In this document: in pieces, positions 7,241 through 16,226 of the stretch
How the letters are laid out: each line of letters opens with the position of its first letter
Position numbering within the stretch: the stretch's first letter is position 1
Assembly (NCBI GenBank): GCA_963812245.1
Contig: CAWEUK010000002.1
Coordinates: forward strand, 186,001 to 250,000
Origin: Salsipaludibacter sp963812245
GTDB taxonomy: Bacteria; Actinomycetota; Nitriliruptoria; Nitriliruptorales; Nitriliruptoraceae
DNA length: 64,000 bases
Direction of reading: 5' to 3'
Notes under the pieces: model-generated
Databases searched by the model: none
Told to the model about the DNA's origin: nothing
Seen by the model: only the letters and a program-made list of their open reading frames with translations
Position numbers and translations under genes: made by a program

Positions 7241-8921
7241 TCACGACACCATGGTGATGCGGTCGTTGGGGCCCGGCGTCAGGGGTGACACCGCACCGAC
7301 GTAGTCGGCGAACGCCTCGGAGTCCACCAGGCCGCTGAAGCGGTTGGTGCCGGCCGAGAAGACGGTGAAGTTGTCACCACCCTCGGCGATGAAGCTGTTG
7401 GCCGTGATGCGGTACGTCGCGGTCGGATCGATGACCTCGCCGTTGAGCATGATGGTGGCCGGATCGACCTTGTTGCCGGTCGCTGCCGACGCGCTCCACT
7501 CGTACGAGAAGCCGTCCGACACCTGCAGGACACGCTTGCTGCCGACGTCCGGGTTGTCGAACTGCTGCTCGAGCAGGGCGTCGATCTGGGCGCCGGTCAG
7601 GTCCATCGACACCAGCGTGTTCTGGAACGGCTGCACGGTGAACACCTCGCCGAAGGTGACTTCGCCCGGTGCCTCACCGGCGTCCTGGTTCGCGTAGATC
7701 AGGTCGGCACGGACGCCACCAGGGTTCATGAAGGCGATCTGGGCACCCTGCACGTCCTCGGTCGCCCACAACTGCGCATCGGCGATGCGGTCACCCAGGG
7801 GTGACTCGCCAGCATGGGTTGACGGCCCGGAGGATGTCGTCGGTGATGGAACCGACCACGCGGGTCCTGACCTCGGCAGCGAACTCGTCCCACTTCTCGA
7901 TCAGGGCGGTCTGCTCGGGGTCTGCCGCGACGTCACGAGTCACGAGCACACCATTGATGTCGATCGAGACGGGCTCCTTGGTGGCGCGGCTGATCGACAT
8001 GTCGATGTCGGTCACCATGCCGCCGTACTGGTACGAACTGGTCACCGGACGACCGTCGACCACGCAGTTGTAGGCCTGGTGGGTGTGACCGGTGATGAAC
8101 AGGTCGACCTCGTCACTGGTGCGTTCGACGATGTCGATGATCGGGCCGGAGATGCCCGGGCAGGTGTTGTCGAAGCTGCTCGGGAAGCCACCTTCGTGCA
8201 CCAGCACGACGATGGTTTCGACACCCTGCTTCTTCAGTTCGGGCACCAGGGCGTTGACGGTGTCCGCCTCGTCGGCGAACGACACGTCCTGGATGCCGGC
8301 GGGCGACACGATCGAGGGCGTGCCCTCCAGCGTCATCCCGATGATGCCGACCTTCACGCCCTTGTACTTCTGGATCGTGTAGGGCGGCAGGATCGTGCCA
8401 CTGCCGTCGTTGTAGGCCACGTTGGCAGCCAGGAACTGGAAGTCGGCGCCATCGAAGGGCGTGCCGTCCTGGCAGCCGTCGACGGGGTGGCAGCCGCCGT
8501 TCTGCATGCGCAGCAACTCGTCGACGCCCTCGTCGAACTCGTGGTTGCCCACGGCGTTGAAGTCGAGGCCGAAGAGGTTCGCGGACTCGATGGTGGGCTC
8601 GTCGTGGAACAAACCAGACAGCAGCGGGCTGGCACCGATCAGGTCACCGGCCGAGACCACCAGCGTGTTCGGGTTGGTCGCTTCGAGCTGGGCGATGTGG
8701 GTGTCGAGATATTCAGCGCCACCGATGAAGGGGCCGGTGGGGCGGAGGAACGGCGGTTCGAGGTTGCCGTGGAAGTCGTTGATGGCCAGCAGCTGGACCT
8801 CGGTGGTCTTGGCATTGCGGGCCGCCGGACCGTCGGTCGGCGGCTTGGCCGAGGCGAGGGTCGGGATGGCGAGCAGCGCTGCGCCGAGTACGAATGGGAT
8901 CAAGCGGAGTCGTCTGTTCAT
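7241..8921 (-). pseudogene. Secreted 5'-nucleotidase (UshA-like), split by a frameshift
   Basis: The ATG at 8921 has AAGGA upstream and begins a signal peptide (RRLRLIPFVLGAALLAIPTL, then ASA). The metallophosphatase domain holds the metal ligands in INDFHGNLE, VSAGDLIGA, AVGNHEFDEG, LVHEGG and ITGHTHQAYN. The C-terminal substrate-binding domain, in a different frame, has FMNPGGVRADL and YRITANSFIAEGGDNFTVF. The frames join near 7815 through AGESPLGDRIADAQLWATED, a standard family segment, if a single base is removed or two are added. An intact product would hydrolyse nucleotides or sugar nucleotides outside the cell to recover phosphate and nucleosides. High conservation of both halves argues for a recent lesion or a sequencing error. 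Confidence 0.87.
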
Positions 8922-9143
8922 GTGGCGTCCTTGCCGGTTGTGTGGCTCCATTGCGACGAGCCGGCCCCAGTGCCCCCTGGCCGGGCATCTGGTCCAACCT
9001 ATCGGCCAGTTGGTGCGGGCAGTCCAGCCAACGGTCCTTGACGATCGCGGAGCGCTCATTCACCGGCGTGCGCACCGGTCGGAGGAGCACAACGATCAGG
9101 AGGAGTGCACGGGCAGCACGATCGACCCGGCGATGACGTGGGC

Positions 9144-10541
9144 TCAGCGCGCGGTGCCCGGCGAGCTGACGAATGGGTCGATGACCTGCTGCACGGTGTC
9201 GCGCAGTTCCTCCATCGCCCCAGCGTCGTCACCCTCGACATTGAGGCGCAGGAGTGGCTCGGTGTTGGACGCACGCAGGTTGAACCACCCGTTGGCGAAC
9301 TCGACCGTCAACCCGTCGAGTTGGTCCACGACGCCATCGGTCGCATCGACGTGTTCGCGGACGGCCCGGATCGCCGTGTCGGCGTCGGACACGGTGAAGT
9401 TGATCTCGCCACTGGCAACGCGTCGTCGGTAGGGGGCCAGCACCTCGGAGAGCGGCGCACCAACCTCCGAGACGACCTCCAGCAGCACCAGGGCGGCTGC
9501 CAGACCGGAGTCGGCGCGGTGGAAGTCGCGAAAGTAGAAGTGGCCGCTGTGCTCGACGGCGAAGATGGCCCCGGTGTCGGCCATGCGTGCCTTGATGATC
9601 GAGTGACCGACCGGGGTCCGCACGGCGGTGCCGCCAGCCGCCTCGATGACCTCGGGCACGGTGTGTGAGCAGATGACGTTGTACAGGACGATCGCGCCGG
9701 GATGGCGAGCCAGCAGGCGCTCTGCGACCACGGCACCGACCAGCGACGAGGCCACGGGTCGACCGGTCTCGTCCACGACGAACACGCGGTCGGCGTCGCC
9801 GTCGAACGCCAGGCCCAGTGGCAGTCCATGTGTGACGACGTGGCGTGACAGGTCGGTGAGGTTGTCCTCGTCCAGCGGATTGGCCGGGTGGTTGGGGAAG
9901 GTCCCGTCCAGTTCGAAGAACAGTGGGTCGACGATGATGGGCAGGTCGTCGAACACCAGTGGTGCCATGCGCCCGGCCATGCCGTTGCCGGCGTCGGCGG
10001 CGATGTGCAGCGGCGCCAGTGCGTCGATGTCGATCATGGCGTGGAGGTGGGCGACGTAGGCGTCGTCGATGCTGCCGGTGCTGGCCGTGCCGGCCGCGTC
10101 GACGGGCTCCAGGCCGTGCTCGAGGTACGCCGCGGCCCGGTCGCGCACCGCTGCCAGCCCGGTGTGCAACGACACCGGGACAGCGCCGGCGCGGCACAGC
10201 TTCAGCCCGTTGTAGCCGGCCGGGTTGTGGCTGGCGGTCACCATGACGCCATCCCGCAGCAGGTGCCCGGAGGCATACGTCAGGGCATCCGTGGACACCA
10301 ACCCGATGTCCAGGACATCCACACCTCGACTGGTTGCACCCTCGGCCACCGCGCTCGCGATCGCTGCTGAACTCGGTCGCATGTCACGGCCGATGACCAG
10401 TCCGTCGCCGTCGCCGGAACCCGTCAGGACGTCCGCGATGGCGGCACCCAGGGCGCGGGCGACGGCCGGCGTGAGGTCGTCGTCGGTGCCGCGGATGTCG
10501 TAGGCCTTGACGAGTCGGTTGAGTGTCTCGGTGCCGGCCAT
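9144..10541 (-). CDS. manB: Phosphomannomutase/phosphoglucomutase
   Basis: A 465-residue alpha-D-phosphohexomutase. The catalytic phosphoserine is Ser104 in VTASHNPAGYNGLK; the magnesium loop is AFDGDADRVF; the sugar-recognition loop is AVEHSGHFYFRD; the phosphate-binding loop is RASNTEPLLRL. The ATG with AGGGAC upstream is preferred over an upstream in-frame start that would add twenty non-conserved residues. It interconverts hexose 1- and 6-phosphates, mannose in particular. Position matters: it diverges from a LacI regulator that heads a sugar importer and a GH130 phosphorylase, an enzyme class that releases mannose 1-phosphate. The mutase would feed that product into glycolysis as mannose 6-phosphate. 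Confidence 0.92.
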   Translation of the reverse strand: MAGTETLNRLVKAYDIRGTDDDLTPAVARALGAAIADVLTGSGDGDGLVIGRDMRPSSAAIASAVAEGATSRGVDVLDIGLVSTDALTYASGHLLRDGVMVTASHNPAGYNGLKLCRAGAVPVSLHTGLAAVRDRAAAYLEHGLEPVDAAGTASTGSIDDAYVAHLHAMIDIDALAPLHIAADAGNGMAGRMAPLVFDDLPIIVDPLFFELDGTFPNHPANPLDEDNLTDLSRHVVTHGLPLGLAFDGDADRVFVVDETGRPVASSLVGAVVAERLLARHPGAIVLYNVICSHTVPEVIEAAGGTAVRTPVGHSIIKARMADTGAIFAVEHSGHFYFRDFHRADSGLAAALVLLEVVSEVGAPLSEVLAPYRRRVASGEINFTVSDADTAIRAVREHVDATDGVVDQLDGLTVEFANGWFNLRASNTEPLLRLNVEGDDAGAMEELRDTVQQVIDPFVSSPGTAR

Positions 10542-10575
10542 GGGATGTCCCTGTCGGATGCGTTCGGTTGTGAAA

Positions 10576-10588
10576 GTTTGGTCCAAAC
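10576..10588. promoter_or_regulatory. Palindrome in the phosphomannomutase leader
   Basis: GTTTGG-T-CCAAAC is a perfect palindrome of 13 bases, 35 bases upstream of the mutase start. It differs from the paired operators next to it and could bind a second regulator. Confidence 0.45.
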
Positions 10589-10602
10589 ACTTGACGATCA
10601 TA

Positions 10603-10643
10603 ACTTAATCGTCTAAGTTGCGAGAGGACTTACACGATTAAGT
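10603..10643. promoter_or_regulatory. Two matching operator sites for the LacI-type regulator
   Basis: The sequence ACTTA-N6-TAAGT occurs twice, at 10603-10618 and 10628-10643, with centres 25 bp apart. The outer arms (ACTTAATCGT and ACGATTAAGT) are also exact inverted copies of each other. They lie in the spacer shared by the mutase and the regulator. A stretch this AT-rich is unusual in the region. Best candidate for the LacI protein's own binding sites. Confidence 0.7.
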
Positions 10644-10678
10644 ACCGATTGCACCAACCCACACCACAAGGTGAGACG

Positions 10679-11698
10679 ATGCCAGTCAAGCGACCGACGA
10701 TCGCTGACATCGCCGAGCGTGCCGGGGTGTCGGGGGCGGCCGCCTCCTATGCACTCAACGGCCAACCGGGTGTCTCGGAGGCAACGCGTGAGCGCATCAG
10801 AGCCGTTGCCGACGAGATGGGTTGGGTGGCCAATCGTGCGGCACGTGCACTCGTGTCGCAACGGTCCAGCGTGGTGGCGATGGTGATCGGTCGCACACCG
10901 GAGACGCTCGCGCTGGACCCCTTCTTCGCACCGCTGCTGGCTGGCATCGAGGGGGTGCTCAGCGCCGCGGACCTGTCGCTGGCGCTGCGCGTGGTGGGTG
11001 ACGACGAGGACGCCGTCTACCGCAACCTCGTCCAGTCGGGCGTCGCCGGCTTCGTGCTGACCGACCTGCGCGAGGATGACCCTCGGCCTGCCCTGGTGCA
11101 GGAACTGGGAATGACCGCGGTCGCGCTGGGCCGACCCGAGCAGGCACCGGGTCTGCCGACGGTGTACCTCGATGACGGGGCCGCGATCCGTCGTGCCGTG
11201 GATCACCTGGTCGGGCTCGGGCACACGAGGATCGCGCACGTCACCGGGGTGCCGGGCATGGTGCACACGCGGTCGCGCATCGAGGCCGTCGTCGAGGCGA
11301 TGGCAGCCCACGGTCTGGGCCGCCCTCGACTGGAGCGCGGCGACTTCACGGGCCACGGTGGTGTCGACGCCACGAAGCGGTTGTTCACCACCGGCACCCC
11401 GCCGCCGACGGCCATCGTCTACGCCAACGACCTGATGGCGATCGCCGGCATGTCCACGCTCGTCGACCTCGGGGTCCGGGTCCCTGACGACGTCAGCATC
11501 ACGGGATACGACAACGTGCCGCTCAGCCCCTACACCGCCCCGCCTCTGACCACCGTCGACTACGACGTCCTGGGCTGGGGGCGAGCGGTCGCCACCGCAC
11601 TGGTGACGGCGCTCGACGATCCGACCCCACATCACACGAGCCTGCCGGGGGGGCAACTCGTCCTGCGGGCGACCACCGGGCCTCCTCCTGCCTCCTGA
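10679..11698 (+). CDS. LacI-family transcriptional regulator
   Basis: 339 residues. The N-terminal helix-turn-helix and hinge (TIADIAERAGVSGAAASYAL followed by NGQPGVS and GWVANRAARAL) are classical LacI. The rest is a periplasmic-binding-protein-like effector domain, with HLVGLGHTRIAHVTG and the family C-terminal signature VPDDVSITGYDNVPLSPYTA. The ATG with AAGGTGAG upstream is chosen; an earlier in-frame start lacks a binding site. It should repress the downstream transporter and possibly the divergent mutase through the two palindromes upstream, and release on binding a sugar ligand. The ligand is inferred to be a mannose-type sugar. Confidence 0.92.
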   Translation: MPVKRPTIADIAERAGVSGAAASYALNGQPGVSEATRERIRAVADEMGWVANRAARALVSQRSSVVAMVIGRTPETLALDPFFAPLLAGIEGVLSAADLSLALRVVGDDEDAVYRNLVQSGVAGFVLTDLREDDPRPALVQELGMTAVALGRPEQAPGLPTVYLDDGAAIRRAVDHLVGLGHTRIAHVTGVPGMVHTRSRIEAVVEAMAAHGLGRPRLERGDFTGHGGVDATKRLFTTGTPPPTAIVYANDLMAIAGMSTLVDLGVRVPDDVSITGYDNVPLSPYTAPPLTTVDYDVLGWGRAVATALVTALDDPTPHHTSLPGGQLVLRATTGPPPAS

Positions 11699-11777
11699 CC
11701 CCCGCACGAAGAACCGACGCACCACGAACCCACCCACGCACCAACCACCCCCCCGCACCACGCCAAGGAGCACGAAC

Positions 11778-13115
11778 ATGGCCATCCCATCCAAGCGCAC
11801 CGCCGCCGCCTTCGTGGCGGCGAGCCTCATCCTGACTGCCTGCTCGGTGGGCAGCTCCGACGACCAGCCCGACGGTGCCGCAAGTGGTGCCGCGAGTGGT
11901 GCCGCGAGTGACGGCACCGAGGCCGGTGCCGCACCCGCCTCCGGCCCCATCACCATCTGGTACTCGAACAACCCCGAGGAGATCGCGTGGGCGGATCAGG
12001 TCATCGAGGCCTGGAATGCCGACAACCCTGACCAGGAGGTCTCGGCCCAGGAGATTCCGGCAGGTGACTCCTCCGAGGAGGTCATCCGGGCCGCCATCAC
12101 CGCCGGCAACGCCCCGTGCCTGATCTACAACACCGCTCCGGCGGCCGTGCCCTCGTTCCAGCAACAGCAGGGCCTGGTCGCCCTGTCGGAGTTCGACGAC
12201 GGCACGGCGTTCCTCGAGGAACGCATGGGCGACCTGGCGGGCCAGTACGCCTCCCAGGACGGCGACTTCTACCAGATCCCGTGGAAGGCCAACCCGGTCA
12301 TGATCCTGTACAACAAGGACCTGTTCGAGCAGGCCGGCCTCGACCCCGAGAACCCGCCGCTCAAGACCTACGACGAGTTCCTCGAGACCTCCCGAACCCT
12401 GGTTGCCGAGTCCGACGCCCAGGCTGCGATCTTTCCCGCCCCCAGCGCCGAGTTCTTCCAGTCCTGGTTCGACTTCTATCCGTGGTTCGCGGCCGAGTCC
12501 GGTGGTGACCAGCTCATCATGGACGGCGATGCCCAGGCTGCCAGTGAGGCCGCCGTCGCGGTCGCCGAGGTGTGGGCCACCATCTACGAAGAGGGCCTGG
12601 CACCGAAGGAGGCTGCCCAGGGTGACAGCTTCGCCGAAGGCATCTCGGCGATGAACTCCGCCGGGCCGTGGGCTGTGTCGGTCTACGACGACATCAACTG
12701 GGGCGTGGTCCCGCCACCGACCTCCACTGGCGCCGACGAAGTGTGGTCCTTCTCGGATGCCAAGTCCGTCGGGCTCTACACCGCCTGTGACAACCCGCAG
12801 TCCGCGTGGGACTTCGCCAAGTTCTCGATGTCGGAGGACAACGACCGCCTGCTGCTGGAGACCACCGGCCAGTTGCCGCTGCGCTCGAACATCACCGAGA
12901 CCTACAGCGACTGGTTCGACGACAACCCCGACTTCGCACCCTTCGCCGAGCAGCTCAACCGCGTGGTCGAGGTCCCGGTCGTCCCCAACTCGATCGAGGT
13001 GTGGCAGACGTTCCGCGACGCCTGGTCCTCCAGCGTGATCTTCGGTGAGGAAGACATCCAGCAAGCGTTGGAGGGTGCCTCGGAAGAGATCAACACCCTC
13101 GCCAACGAAGGCTGA
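11778..13115 (+). CDS. Sugar ABC transporter substrate-binding lipoprotein
   Basis: 445 residues with a lipoprotein signal ending in the lipobox LTACS. A flexible linker holds SGAASGAASGAASDG, encoded by a 12-base micro-repeat. The mature domain is a family 1 solute-binding protein: ITIWYSNNPEEIAW, YQIPWKANPVMILYNKDLF, then NPPLKTYDEFLETSRTL and INWGVVPPPTS. It catches an oligosaccharide outside the membrane and passes it to the two permeases encoded next. AAGGAG lies seven bases before the start. Confidence 0.92.
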   Translation: MAIPSKRTAAAFVAASLILTACSVGSSDDQPDGAASGAASGAASDGTEAGAAPASGPITIWYSNNPEEIAWADQVIEAWNADNPDQEVSAQEIPAGDSSEEVIRAAITAGNAPCLIYNTAPAAVPSFQQQQGLVALSEFDDGTAFLEERMGDLAGQYASQDGDFYQIPWKANPVMILYNKDLFEQAGLDPENPPLKTYDEFLETSRTLVAESDAQAAIFPAPSAEFFQSWFDFYPWFAAESGGDQLIMDGDAQAASEAAVAVAEVWATIYEEGLAPKEAAQGDSFAEGISAMNSAGPWAVSVYDDINWGVVPPPTSTGADEVWSFSDAKSVGLYTACDNPQSAWDFAKFSMSEDNDRLLLETTGQLPLRSNITETYSDWFDDNPDFAPFAEQLNRVVEVPVVPNSIEVWQTFRDAWSSSVIFGEEDIQQALEGASEEINTLANEG

Positions 13116-13118
13116 TCG

Positions 13119-14039
13119 ATGTCTGCCGCCCACGAGGTCTCCGGGACCCACCGCTCGCTGGCGCAGCGGGTCTTCGGAACGCATCCGATCGGGTACCTGT
13201 TCGCCGGGCCGTACTTCATCTTCTGGCTGGCGCTGTTCGCCTGGCCGTTGTACCTGGCCGTCTACATGTCGTTCCGGGACTGGTTCTTCGCCGCGCCCGG
13301 GGCGGTCGTGGATCGTCCCTTCATCGGCCTCGACAACTACATCGACGTGCTGACCGACCCGACGGTGCACCGGGCGGCACTCAACGTGGCGATCTTCATC
13401 CTCATCAACGTGCCGTTGACGGTCGTCGTCGCCATGGTCCTGGCGGCAGCGTTGAACCAGGCGGTGCCGCTGCGGACGTTCTTCCGGGCCGCCTACTACG
13501 TGCCCTACGTCACGGCCAGCGTCGCAATGATCGCGGTCTGGCTGTTCCTGTTCAACGGCAATGGGTTGGTCAACCAGATCCTGGGGCCACTGGCTCCTGA
13601 CCCCACCTGGTTGGTCAACAAGTACTGGGCCATGCCGATGATCGCGCTGTTCGCCACGTGGAAGCAGTTGGGGTTCTACATCCTGCTGTACCTGGCCGCC
13701 ATGCAGGCCATTCCCGAAACGTTGTACGAAGCCGCCGAAGTGGACGGTGCCGGCACCCTGCGCAAGTTCTGGTCGGTGACGTTGCCGGGCGTTCGGCCGG
13801 CCACCAGCCTGGTGGTCGTGCTGGCAACCATCGTCGGCGCCAACTTCTTCACCGAGCCCTACCTGCTCACCGGCGGTGGTGGGCCCAACGGAGCCTCCGT
13901 GTCACCGGTGCTGTTGATGTACCGGGCCGGCATCGAGCAGGGTGACGCCGGCTGGGCCGCCGCCCTGGGTGTCCTGCTGGCCATCCTCGTGATGGGGATC
14001 TCCCTGTTCAGTCGCTTCGTCCTGGAGGAACGCGAATGA
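13119..14039 (+). CDS. Sugar ABC transporter permease (MalF/UgpA-like)
   Basis: 306 residues with six membrane segments, starting with HPIGYLFAGPYFIFWLALFA. The EAA loop that contacts the ATPase is ETLYEAAEVDGAGTLRKFWS, followed by VTLPGVRPA. It starts three bases after the binding protein ends and overlaps the next permease by four bases (ATGA), so all three are made together. No ATPase is encoded in the cluster. Actinobacterial sugar importers of this type commonly share one ATPase (MsiK) encoded elsewhere. Confidence 0.92.
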   Translation: MSAAHEVSGTHRSLAQRVFGTHPIGYLFAGPYFIFWLALFAWPLYLAVYMSFRDWFFAAPGAVVDRPFIGLDNYIDVLTDPTVHRAALNVAIFILINVPLTVVVAMVLAAALNQAVPLRTFFRAAYYVPYVTASVAMIAVWLFLFNGNGLVNQILGPLAPDPTWLVNKYWAMPMIALFATWKQLGFYILLYLAAMQAIPETLYEAAEVDGAGTLRKFWSVTLPGVRPATSLVVVLATIVGANFFTEPYLLTGGGGPNGASVSPVLLMYRAGIEQGDAGWAAALGVLLAILVMGISLFSRFVLEERE

Positions 14040-14950
14040 GTGCACCGACCACACAGTCAGCCCCCTCGGACGACGCGCCCGACCTGGCCACGCAGGGCTC
14101 GGAGGGTCGCCGGGAGCGCTGGACACCCGGCCGCCTGGTCAACTTCGCACTGCTGTCACTCGGCGCGATCGTGTTCCTGTTCCCCTTCTGGTACATGGTG
14201 ATCGGGTCGCTGCAGCGCGAGCCCGACACGACCATCGCCGGGGCGTTTCCCAGCCCCGGCAACCTGACCTTCGCCAACTACGCCGACATCGACGCCAGGG
14301 TGGACCTGGTCCGAACCCTGATCAACTCGTCGATCTTCACTGGCGGCGTGATCATCCTGACGCTGGTCCTGGGCCTGTTGGCCGGCTACGCGCTGGCCGT
14401 GCTGGACTTTCGTGGGCGTGGCGTGGTCTTCACGGTCGTCCTGCTCAGCCTGGTGCTGCCCTTCCAGTTGCTGATGATCCCGTTGTACGTCCTGTTGGTC
14501 CGGACCTACGGGTTGGCCGACAGCTACCTGGGAATGATCCTTCCGTTCGCAGTGAACGCGACGGCCGTGTTCATCTTCCGCCAGTTCTTCAGATCCCTGC
14601 CGGTGGACATGTTCGAGGCCGCCCGCATCGACGGCGCCAGTGAGTTGCAGATCCTGCTGCGCATCGCGATCCCGATGGCCAAGCCAGCGATCCTGACCGC
14701 GGTGCTGGTGACCTTCATCGGTCCGTGGAACGAATTCCTGTGGCCGTTCCTGATCACCAAGGAGGCGGCGATGCAGCCCCTGGCCGTGGCGCTGGCGAAC
14801 TACATCAGTTCCGTCGCGGGACGAGCAGCCAATCCGTTCGGTGCGATCCTGGCTGGGGCCACGGTGCTGGCTGTGCCAGCAGTTGCGCTGTTCCTGGCCT
14901 TCCAACGCCAGTTCCTGTCCACCGACGTCGGCTCCGGCATCAAGGGCTGA
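14036..14950 (+). CDS. Sugar ABC transporter permease (MalG/UgpE-like)
   Basis: 304 residues and six membrane helices. The EAA loop reads DMFEAARIDGASELQILLRI, followed by AIPMAKPAI. The N-terminal 35 residues are polar and precede the first helix (FALLSLGAIVFLFPFWYMVI). The periplasmic and cytoplasmic loops fit MalG-type subunits, for example GPWNEFLWPFLIT. It pairs with the preceding permease to form the channel. Confidence 0.92.
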   Translation: MSAPTTQSAPSDDAPDLATQGSEGRRERWTPGRLVNFALLSLGAIVFLFPFWYMVIGSLQREPDTTIAGAFPSPGNLTFANYADIDARVDLVRTLINSSIFTGGVIILTLVLGLLAGYALAVLDFRGRGVVFTVVLLSLVLPFQLLMIPLYVLLVRTYGLADSYLGMILPFAVNATAVFIFRQFFRSLPVDMFEAARIDGASELQILLRIAIPMAKPAILTAVLVTFIGPWNEFLWPFLITKEAAMQPLAVALANYISSVAGRAANPFGAILAGATVLAVPAVALFLAFQRQFLSTDVGSGIKG

Positions 14951-15009
14951 TCGACAGCTCTCGAGTCATCGACCAGTCCGTCACGCCAGCCCACGTCCGA
15001 GGATGCCGC

Positions 15010-16083
15010 ATGCCCACCTTCGAGTTGCAGCGTCGGGGAATCCTGATGCAGGGCGATCCCGGCAACCCCCACGAGGCGTGGGGCGTCCTCAATCCCGCGT
15101 GCCTGCGCGACCGCAATGGTGACCTGCTGTTGTTGCCGCGCCTGGTCGCCGAGGGCAACGTGTCTCGCATCGGGCTGTGCCGGGTCCTGACCGACGACGA
15201 CGGGGATCCGACTGGCGTCGAGCGGATGGGCGTCGTGCTCGAGCCCGACGAGGTGTGGGAGAACCATGCTGGAGGTGGTGGTGTCGAGGATCCGCGGGTG
15301 ACCTTCATCGCGGCCATCGACACCTACGTCATGGCCTATGCGGTGTTCGGTCCGCTCGGGCCACGCGCGGCACTTGCGGTGTCCGATGACGGCCACGAGT
15401 GGCGTCGACTCGGGATGCTGCGCCATCGCTACGAGCCGGACACCGTCCGCACTGATCTCAACCTCCACATCAACAAGGACGGGCTGTGGTTCCCCGACCC
15501 GGTGCTGGGACCCGACGGCACGACCGAGTGCCTCGCCTTCCTGCACCGTCCGACCTGGGACCTCACCGGGATCGCCGTCAAGCCCTATGACGCGCCGCCG
15601 CCGAACCTGCCCGACCCGCGCCCGAGCATCTGGGTCTCCTACGTCCCGGTCGAGGAGGCACGGGCGGACATCGGCGCGCTGACCGACCTGCGCTGGCACC
15701 GTGAGGTCGCCACACCAGAGTTCGACTGGGAGCAGGCCAAGATCGGTGGTGGCACGCCTCCAGTCCTGACCGACGTCGGCTGGCTGCAGATCCACCACGG
15801 GGTTGCCGGCGAGCTGCATCCCGGCACCGAGTTGCAACAACACGTGCGCTACTGCGCCGGGATGATGGTGCACGATCCCGCCGACGTCTCCCGACTGCTG
15901 TACCGATCACCCGAGCCGATCCTCGAGCCGGATGATCCCCGGGAACAGCGCGGCATCGTGCCCAACGTCGTGTTCCCCACCGCGATCGATGTCCGCGGCG
16001 ACGACTGGGCCGACGTCTTCTACGGCATGGCGGACAGCCGCATCGGCTGGGCCCGCCTGACCTGGCGTGCCGACGACGCCTGA
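15010..16083 (+). CDS. GH130-family glycoside phosphorylase (probable beta-mannoside phosphorylase)
   Basis: 357 residues; the ATG with GAGG upstream gives a protein that begins at the domain. GH130 hallmarks are NPACLRDRNGDLLLLPRLV near residue 30, the GGGVEDPRVTF turn that contains the conserved acidic pair, LNLHINKDGLWFPDPVL, and PSIWVSYVP. The family is a five-bladed propeller that splits beta-mannosides with phosphate to give alpha-mannose 1-phosphate, though a few members hydrolyse. No signal peptide, so it acts in the cytoplasm on imported sugars. It follows the permeases in the same direction. The mannose preference is the family norm, not proven here. Confidence 0.8.
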   Translation: MPTFELQRRGILMQGDPGNPHEAWGVLNPACLRDRNGDLLLLPRLVAEGNVSRIGLCRVLTDDDGDPTGVERMGVVLEPDEVWENHAGGGGVEDPRVTFIAAIDTYVMAYAVFGPLGPRAALAVSDDGHEWRRLGMLRHRYEPDTVRTDLNLHINKDGLWFPDPVLGPDGTTECLAFLHRPTWDLTGIAVKPYDAPPPNLPDPRPSIWVSYVPVEEARADIGALTDLRWHREVATPEFDWEQAKIGGGTPPVLTDVGWLQIHHGVAGELHPGTELQQHVRYCAGMMVHDPADVSRLLYRSPEPILEPDDPREQRGIVPNVVFPTAIDVRGDDWADVFYGMADSRIGWARLTWRADDA

Positions 16084-16226
16084 ACCACACCTCGCACGAC
16101 CACACCGTGCACAACCACACGACCACACGACCACACGACCCGCACCACGAACGCCACGACGACAGGAGCGCGACCCGAGCATCCACCGAGGCTGGCATTC
16201 GTCCAGCACGCGACAGGAGTCCCCCC

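Noticed and set aside
11523..13370. A 615-residue minus-strand frame.
   Set aside because: It lies antisense to the lipoprotein and permease genes, which have clear domains and ribosome sites; long antisense frames are common at this GC content.
16119..16142. An 8-base micro-repeat (ACGACCAC) before the secreted hydrolase, considered as a CRISPR-like or regulatory array.
   Set aside because: Too short and without spacers; it looks like slippage in an untranslated leader.
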